Assembly (NCBI GenBank): GCA_030633365.1
Contig: DAOVSY010000097.1
Span: 1 to 9,262, forward strand
Direction: 5' to 3'
Source of the DNA: Spirochaetaceae bacterium
GTDB taxonomy: Bacteria; Spirochaetota; Spirochaetia; B11-G9
DNA: 9,262 nucleotides
The notes under the pieces were generated by a model. That model had not been told where the DNA came from. It was given only the letters and a program-made list of their open reading frames with translations, and ran no database searches. Positions 6,644-9,262 of this stretch are shown piece after piece. Numbering within the stretch: the first letter of the stretch is position 1; each line of letters begins with the position of its first letter. The translations under genes and the position numbers were made by a program.

Positions 6644-7657
6644 TTAGAATCCAAAACTAAGAACGTTATCAGCATTAATTTCTATCCAACCTTCTCCTTC
6701 AAGAACAGTGGTACTATTTTTCTTGAATTCCAATGCAGTATATCCATCAACATCAAGGTCTACAGTACCGGATATTTCATCCCCTGCCAGAACCTTCCGT
6801 GCTAATGAAATCATTGCTTTACCCGCAAGGGCAGGATCCCAAAGTGTAAGAGATTTAACTACACCACTTTCAAGAAGAGCTACATTATCAAGAGGCATAC
6901 CTGTACCTGAGGTAAACGCTTTATCAATCAAACCAAGTTCTTCAATAGCTCTGGCGACACCAGGTGCATCATAACTTGAAGTTCCCATAACACCTTTTAG
7001 ATCAGGATATTTTTTGAATAATTCTTTAGCAGTATTATAAGCAACATCACCGTTATCATTGGATTCAACCCGGGATCTGGCATCAAGAAGTTGCATATTG
7101 GGATAAGCAGCTTTTTGACGTGCTACTCCAGCATCTGCCCACTCATTATGTGAACCATTTGTCAAAGATGCAACCATTGTTGTATATAATCCTTCTTCTC
7201 CCATTGCCTCTGCAAGGTTATCCATAATGAAGGCACCATATCCTGCATTACTAAATGCTTCTATATCATAATCAATATTTTCCAAAGCAGCACCTTCATG
7301 AGTTATAACAACAATACCAGCTTCACGGGCCTGGGCAAGTACAGGTTCTATTGATTCCAAATCGACAGGAACAACACATAGTGCATCAACTTGCTGTGCT
7401 ATTAGATCCTGAATTAACTGAGCCTGAAGTGTTGCATCAATTTCTGCAGTACCCTTCTGGTAAACATTAACTCCTGTTTTTGCTGCATATTCATCAACGC
7501 CCACTTTCATTCGAACAAACCATGGATTTGAAGAATCTTTTGGAACTACTACTATTTCATAGTCTGTAGAACTTTCATCCTTCTGCCCTCCGGCAAATAG
7601 GGGAGAAATTGCCATTAAGATGATTAATAGAAAAATAACCTTTTTTTTCCAACTCAT
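6644..7657 (-). CDS. Periplasmic sugar-binding protein of the RbsB/RhaS/LsrB group
   Basis: The 337-residue precursor has a signal peptide at 1-22 (basic MSWKKK, a hydrophobic core, cleavage likely after LFA before GGQKDE). There is no lipobox cysteine, so it should be soluble and periplasmic. The mature part is a Peripla_BP_4 two-lobe sugar-binding domain: VPKDSSNPWF (39-48), GTAEIDATLQAQLIQDLI (69-86), IVVITHEG (115-122), GTSSYDAPGVARAIEE (225-240) and LWDPALAGKA (272-281). The LW(D/N)PA block and overall pattern point to the rhamnose/autoinducer-2 branch rather than ribose. It is the first gene of the five-gene operon, with a strong promoter and AAGGAG seven bases before the ATG. It delivers substrate to the two permeases. 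The ligand cannot be determined from the sequence alone. Confidence 0.93.
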   Translation of the reverse strand: MSWKKKVIFLLIILMAISPLFAGGQKDESSTDYEIVVVPKDSSNPWFVRMKVGVDEYAAKTGVNVYQKGTAEIDATLQAQLIQDLIAQQVDALCVVPVDLESIEPVLAQAREAGIVVITHEGAALENIDYDIEAFSNAGYGAFIMDNLAEAMGEEGLYTTMVASLTNGSHNEWADAGVARQKAAYPNMQLLDARSRVESNDNGDVAYNTAKELFKKYPDLKGVMGTSSYDAPGVARAIEELGLIDKAFTSGTGMPLDNVALLESGVVKSLTLWDPALAGKAMISLARKVLAGDEISGTVDLDVDGYTALEFKKNSTTVLEGEGWIEINADNVLSFGF

Positions 7658-7685
7658 TTATGAACTCCTTAAAAAATTTATTTTA

Positions 7686-7696
7686 GTTATTATAAC
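7686..7696. promoter_or_regulatory. Palindrome GTTAT-T-ATAAC over the sugar-operon -10 box
   Basis: This perfect 11-base palindrome overlaps the TATAAT of the transporter promoter. On the minus strand the string ATGTTATAAT is shared with operator 1 of the shell operon, but the second half-site does not continue as TAACA at the right spacing. It may be a half-operator for the DeoR-type protein, an unrelated site, or simply a by-product of the TATAAT sequence. Confidence 0.3.
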
Positions 7697-7716
7697 ATAG
7701 CTCTAAACTACGTCAA
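7689..7716 (-). promoter_or_regulatory. Sigma-70 type promoter of the sugar transporter operon
   Basis: On the minus strand TTGACG (7716-7711) is followed by 16 bases and TATAAT (7694-7689). The start point should be near 7682, leaving a short leader of about 25 bases with AAGGAG (7670-7665) before the binding-protein ATG. The spacing is the same as in the shell-operon promoter. No TGTTA-N6-TAACA site is present here, so control may differ from that of the shell genes. Confidence 0.75.
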
Positions 7717-7731
7717 CTATTTTCCCATAAC

Positions 7732-7814
7732 GAGCTTTTTGCGCTGTGTTTCATTTTCTAATTTTAAAATACTTCTTCTCTAATATATTGGCTATAGACT
7801 GGCGCAAAAAGCCT
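7732..7814. mobile_element. Tiny MITE-like element with terminal inverted repeats and a target duplication
   Basis: GCTTTTTGCGC (7734-7744) and GCGCAAAAAGC (7802-7812) are perfect 11-bp inverted repeats enclosing 57 AT-rich, non-coding bases. Directly outside, two bases away on each side, the hexamer CATAAC occurs as a direct repeat (7726-7731 and 7815-7820), as a target-site duplication would. Deleting the element plus one CATAAC rejoins the LacI-type reading frame. It encodes nothing and would need a transposase in trans. An 83-bp length is short even for a MITE, so a chance hairpin remains possible. Confidence 0.5.
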
Positions 7815-7935
7815 CATAACAGCAATGACGACTCCCGTGTTAACAACTATAGATGTATGCAAAGTAAGGATGGGACGAATGGCTGTTCAGCTTCTATCAG
7901 ACAGAATTATAAAACAAAGCATCATAATTTATTAC

Positions 7936-7965
7936 TTGACAGTCTAAAGCCATTATATATATAAA
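7936..7965 (+). promoter_or_regulatory. Promoter of the mod operon, placed for a leaderless modA transcript
   Basis: TTGACA (7936-7941), a perfect -35, is followed by TATAAA (7960-7965) at 18 bases or TATATA (7958-7963) at 16 bases. The predicted start is about 7970-7972, which coincides with the modA ATG at 7972. There is no Shine-Dalgarno sequence between the promoter and the ATG. Confidence 0.65.
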
Positions 7966-7983
7966 TATACAATGGCTTTAGAC
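7942..7983. promoter_or_regulatory. 13-bp perfect inverted repeat bracketing the modA -10 box and start codon
   Basis: GTCTAAAGCCATT (7942-7954) and AATGGCTTTAGAC (7971-7983) are exact reverse complements separated by a 16-base all-A/T stretch ending in C. The left arm lies between the -35 and -10 boxes; the right arm contains the modA ATG. If transcription starts near 7972 the left arm is not in the RNA, so this would act as DNA, most simply as an operator for a repressor. If transcription starts further upstream it would instead be a hairpin that hides the start codon. It does not look like the classical E. coli ModE site. Confidence 0.65.
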
Positions 7984-8793
7984 AATAAAAACAAAATTTT
8001 TATTTCTCTTTTAATTGTAATTGCTGCGATATCTACAATCTTCAAAACCATAAATCGAAAAGAAGAAATTAATAAAACAATATATATTTCAGCTGCTTCA
8101 AGCCTTAGTTCTGCCATGGATAATATTATTGAAAAGTTCAAAAAACTTCACCCGGAAATAACTGTCAGGATATCAATAGGAGGATCTGGATATCTTGCAA
8201 CCCAGATAGAAAATGGGGCTCCGGTAGATATACTAATATCAGCTGATGAAAGAGATGCTGACAGGTTAATATTAAAAAATATAGTAAAAAATGGATCCAG
8301 ATTTATTCTATGCCGCAATACACTTGTCCTTGCTGGATTTAAAAATTACAAACAGGGATATTCTTACAATGAACTCAAAAGTATACTTAATTCAAGTAGG
8401 AAAATAGGTATAGGTAACCCCGATTATGTAGCTGCTGGATTATACGCAAAAAACCTTCTTTTAAAAGAGGGTCTGTTTGACGAATTTTCTTCAAAGCTTG
8501 TTCAGGGGAACTCAGTCGTACAGGTTGTCAGTTGGCTTAAAGCAAGAGATGTTGATTTTGCATTTATATATAAAACTGATGTGCTTTTAAATCAAAATAT
8601 AATAATTTATAGAGAATATTCCAATATAGGAAATACAGAGATAACATACCCTGCTCTTCTTACTAAAAAAGGCGAATTAAATCCAGATGCAGAGTTATTT
8701 TATAATTTTTTAAAATCTAATAATTCAAGAAATATTCTTACAAATTATGGTTTTATTACAGAGAATTTAAATGGCAATATTAATCAGTCTTAA
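7972..8793 (+). CDS. modA: ModA-like molybdate/tungstate-binding protein
   Basis: This 273-residue extracytoplasmic oxyanion-binding protein of the ModA family has a hydrophobic segment at about 9-24 following NKNK. It has no lipobox and no clear signal peptidase site, so it may stay anchored. Family motifs are ISAASSLSSAM (39-49), IGGSGYLATQIENGAPVDILISADERDADR (68-97), IGIGNPDYVAAGLYAK (around 145-160), QGNSVVQVVSWL and DFAFIYKTD. The two Ser-containing loops and the Tyr of IYKTD are the usual oxyanion ligands. It should capture molybdate or tungstate for the downstream permease. The ATG at 7972 is the only plausible start: no ATG, GTG or TTG follows in frame before the hydrophobic segment. 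It has no ribosome site and seems to be leaderless. The last 23 bases overlap modB. Confidence 0.93.
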   Translation: MALDNKNKIFISLLIVIAAISTIFKTINRKEEINKTIYISAASSLSSAMDNIIEKFKKLHPEITVRISIGGSGYLATQIENGAPVDILISADERDADRLILKNIVKNGSRFILCRNTLVLAGFKNYKQGYSYNELKSILNSSRKIGIGNPDYVAAGLYAKNLLLKEGLFDEFSSKLVQGNSVVQVVSWLKARDVDFAFIYKTDVLLNQNIIIYREYSNIGNTEITYPALLTKKGELNPDAELFYNFLKSNNSRNILTNYGFITENLNGNINQS

Positions 8794-9262
8794 GATTGTA
8801 CCTATTGCCATACTGCTGGCTTTTATCTTCAGCCTTTTTCTTGCCTGGATTGCTTCCTTCAAATCAAAAATTTATTCAATAATAATTGAAGTATTTGTAA
8901 CTATTCCTGTCTTTATTCCTCCTACAGTTCTGGGCTTTTTTTTGATAAAAATTATGGGAAACAACAGCATCCCCGGACAATTCTACAAAAAACTGGCTGG
9001 TGAATCATTTATATTCAGTCAGACAGCAGCGGTTACAGCAGCCGCTCTGGCAGGGCTGCCATTTATTTACAAGTCTATCATAACTTTTCTGGATTCGGTG
9101 GATATAGCTATTATCTCTGCGGCTGAAATATCAGGTGCTTCCAAATGGCAAATATTTATACATATACTACTTCCGCTTTCAATAAATGGTATTTTGGGAG
9201 GACTTCTCCTGGGATTTTTAAGAGGTCTTGGAGAATTCGGTATTACAATGATGATAGCAGGA
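8771..9262 (+). CDS. modB: ModB-like molybdate ABC transporter permease, cut by the window end
   Basis: 164 codons are visible, starting at an ATG inside the end of modA in another frame, with weak AGAGAA upstream. The inner-membrane permease has hydrophobic segments from the start (ISLKIVPIAILLAFIFSLFL) and the family blocks FIPPTVLGFFL (about 52-62), LAGLPFIYKS (94-103) and LDSVD. The EAA-type loop is AAEISGASKWQIFIHILLPL, followed by RGLGEFGITMMIAG, where the window ends. These match ModB proteins closely. The 23-base overlap suggests coupled translation with modA. The remaining C-terminal part, usually about 60 residues, and a modC ATPase should lie just beyond 9262. Confidence 0.93.
   Translation, partial: MAILISLKIVPIAILLAFIFSLFLAWIASFKSKIYSIIIEVFVTIPVFIPPTVLGFFLIKIMGNNSIPGQFYKKLAGESFIFSQTAAVTAAALAGLPFIYKSIITFLDSVDIAIISAAEISGASKWQIFIHILLPLSINGILGGLLLGFLRGLGEFGITMMIAG

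Larger units (their letters stand above)
7673..7947 (+). pseudogene. Decayed C-terminal fragment of a LacI-family regulator, interrupted by a small element
   Basis: In the frame from 7813 to the TAA at 7945-7947 the translation contains ITAMTTPVLTTIDV, then MGRMAVQLLSDRI, then SIIIYYLTV. This is the LacI/GalR C-terminal pattern (P-LTT(I/V), MG..AA..LL..RI, then a strand like II(L)PTELIV). Upstream, the 83-bp element at 7732-7814 and one CATAAC copy break the frame. Removing those 89 bases joins 7673-7726 in frame and gives NIALNYVNYFPITAMTTP, which resembles the family's DIALVGYDDFPIAAMTTP. Nothing of the DNA-binding domain or the rest of the sensor remains, and there is no start codon. The minus-strand promoter of the sugar operon lies inside the relic. 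The part after 7815 is clear; the part before 7731 is tentative. Confidence 0.7.

Noticed and set aside
7838..7845. TGTTAACA palindrome, resembling the DeoR half-sites
   Set aside because: The halves abut with no six-base spacer, and the site lies within the LacI-like relic coding for conserved residues, away from a promoter.
7801..7900. Considered as a riboswitch (Moco, cyclic di-GMP class I or attC-like) because of short complementary runs ahead of modA
   Set aside because: The conserved cores of those motifs are absent, and the region is explained by LacI-type protein homology. The modA promoter also starts downstream of it.
7746..7964. 72-codon plus-strand open frame with an ATG in the region before modA
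   Set aside because: It has no ribosome site and its product resembles nothing. It crosses the inverted-repeat element and runs in a different frame from the clear LacI C-terminal homology over the same bases.

Overview
This window is low-GC bacterial DNA and probably comes from a spirochaete. The main clue is the sugar-binding protein, whose signal peptide ends in FAGGQKDE, a form common in Spirochaetales. The low GC content and the bacterial microcompartment (BMC), DeoR and ribose-type ABC repertoire agree with this. The assignment is an inference; there is no rRNA or other marker gene.

Region 1 (1-1101, minus strand) is the promoter-proximal end of a BMC operon. It encodes a hexameric BMC-H shell protein followed by a tandem-domain BMC-T trimer shell protein. 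A consensus promoter (TTGACA-N16-TATAAT) lies upstream, and two palindromes sit downstream at the left edge. No BMC cargo enzyme lies inside the window; any would be beyond position 1.

Region 2 (1022-1987) holds a divergent DeoR-family repressor gene. The 186 bp between it and the shell operon contain two operators of identical design, TGTTA-N6-TAACA, one downstream of the shell promoter start and one in front of the repressor gene. This is the same framework as the classical E. coli DeoR operator. The repressor also looks closest to true DeoR among family members I can recall.

Region 3 (1996-7716, minus strand) is a five-gene sugar operon: binding protein, attenuator-like hairpin, double-NBD ATPase, two RbsC-type permeases, and a TIM-barrel aldose/ketose isomerase resembling RhaI-type L-rhamnose isomerase. 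It has its own strong promoter. The genes are tightly spaced, with 4-base overlaps at the last two junctions. Together, uptake, isomerisation and a shell suggest catabolism of a (deoxy)sugar with an aldehyde intermediate held in the BMC. L-rhamnose or L-fucose is one candidate substrate; deoxyribose phosphate or an AI-2-like compound is the alternative raised by the DeoR match.

Region 4 (7658-7971) looks like intergenic DNA but is not empty. It holds the decayed C-terminus of a LacI-family regulator on the plus strand. That relic is split by an 83-bp element with 11-bp terminal inverted repeats and a 6-bp flanking duplication; removing the element in silico restores one reading frame. The sugar operon promoter lies within the relic.

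Region 5 (7936-9262, plus strand) starts a molybdate-type ABC operon: modA, then modB overlapping it by 23 bases and cut by the window end. The modA promoter sits so close to the ATG that the mRNA should be leaderless. A perfect 13-bp inverted repeat brackets the -10 box and includes the start codon.
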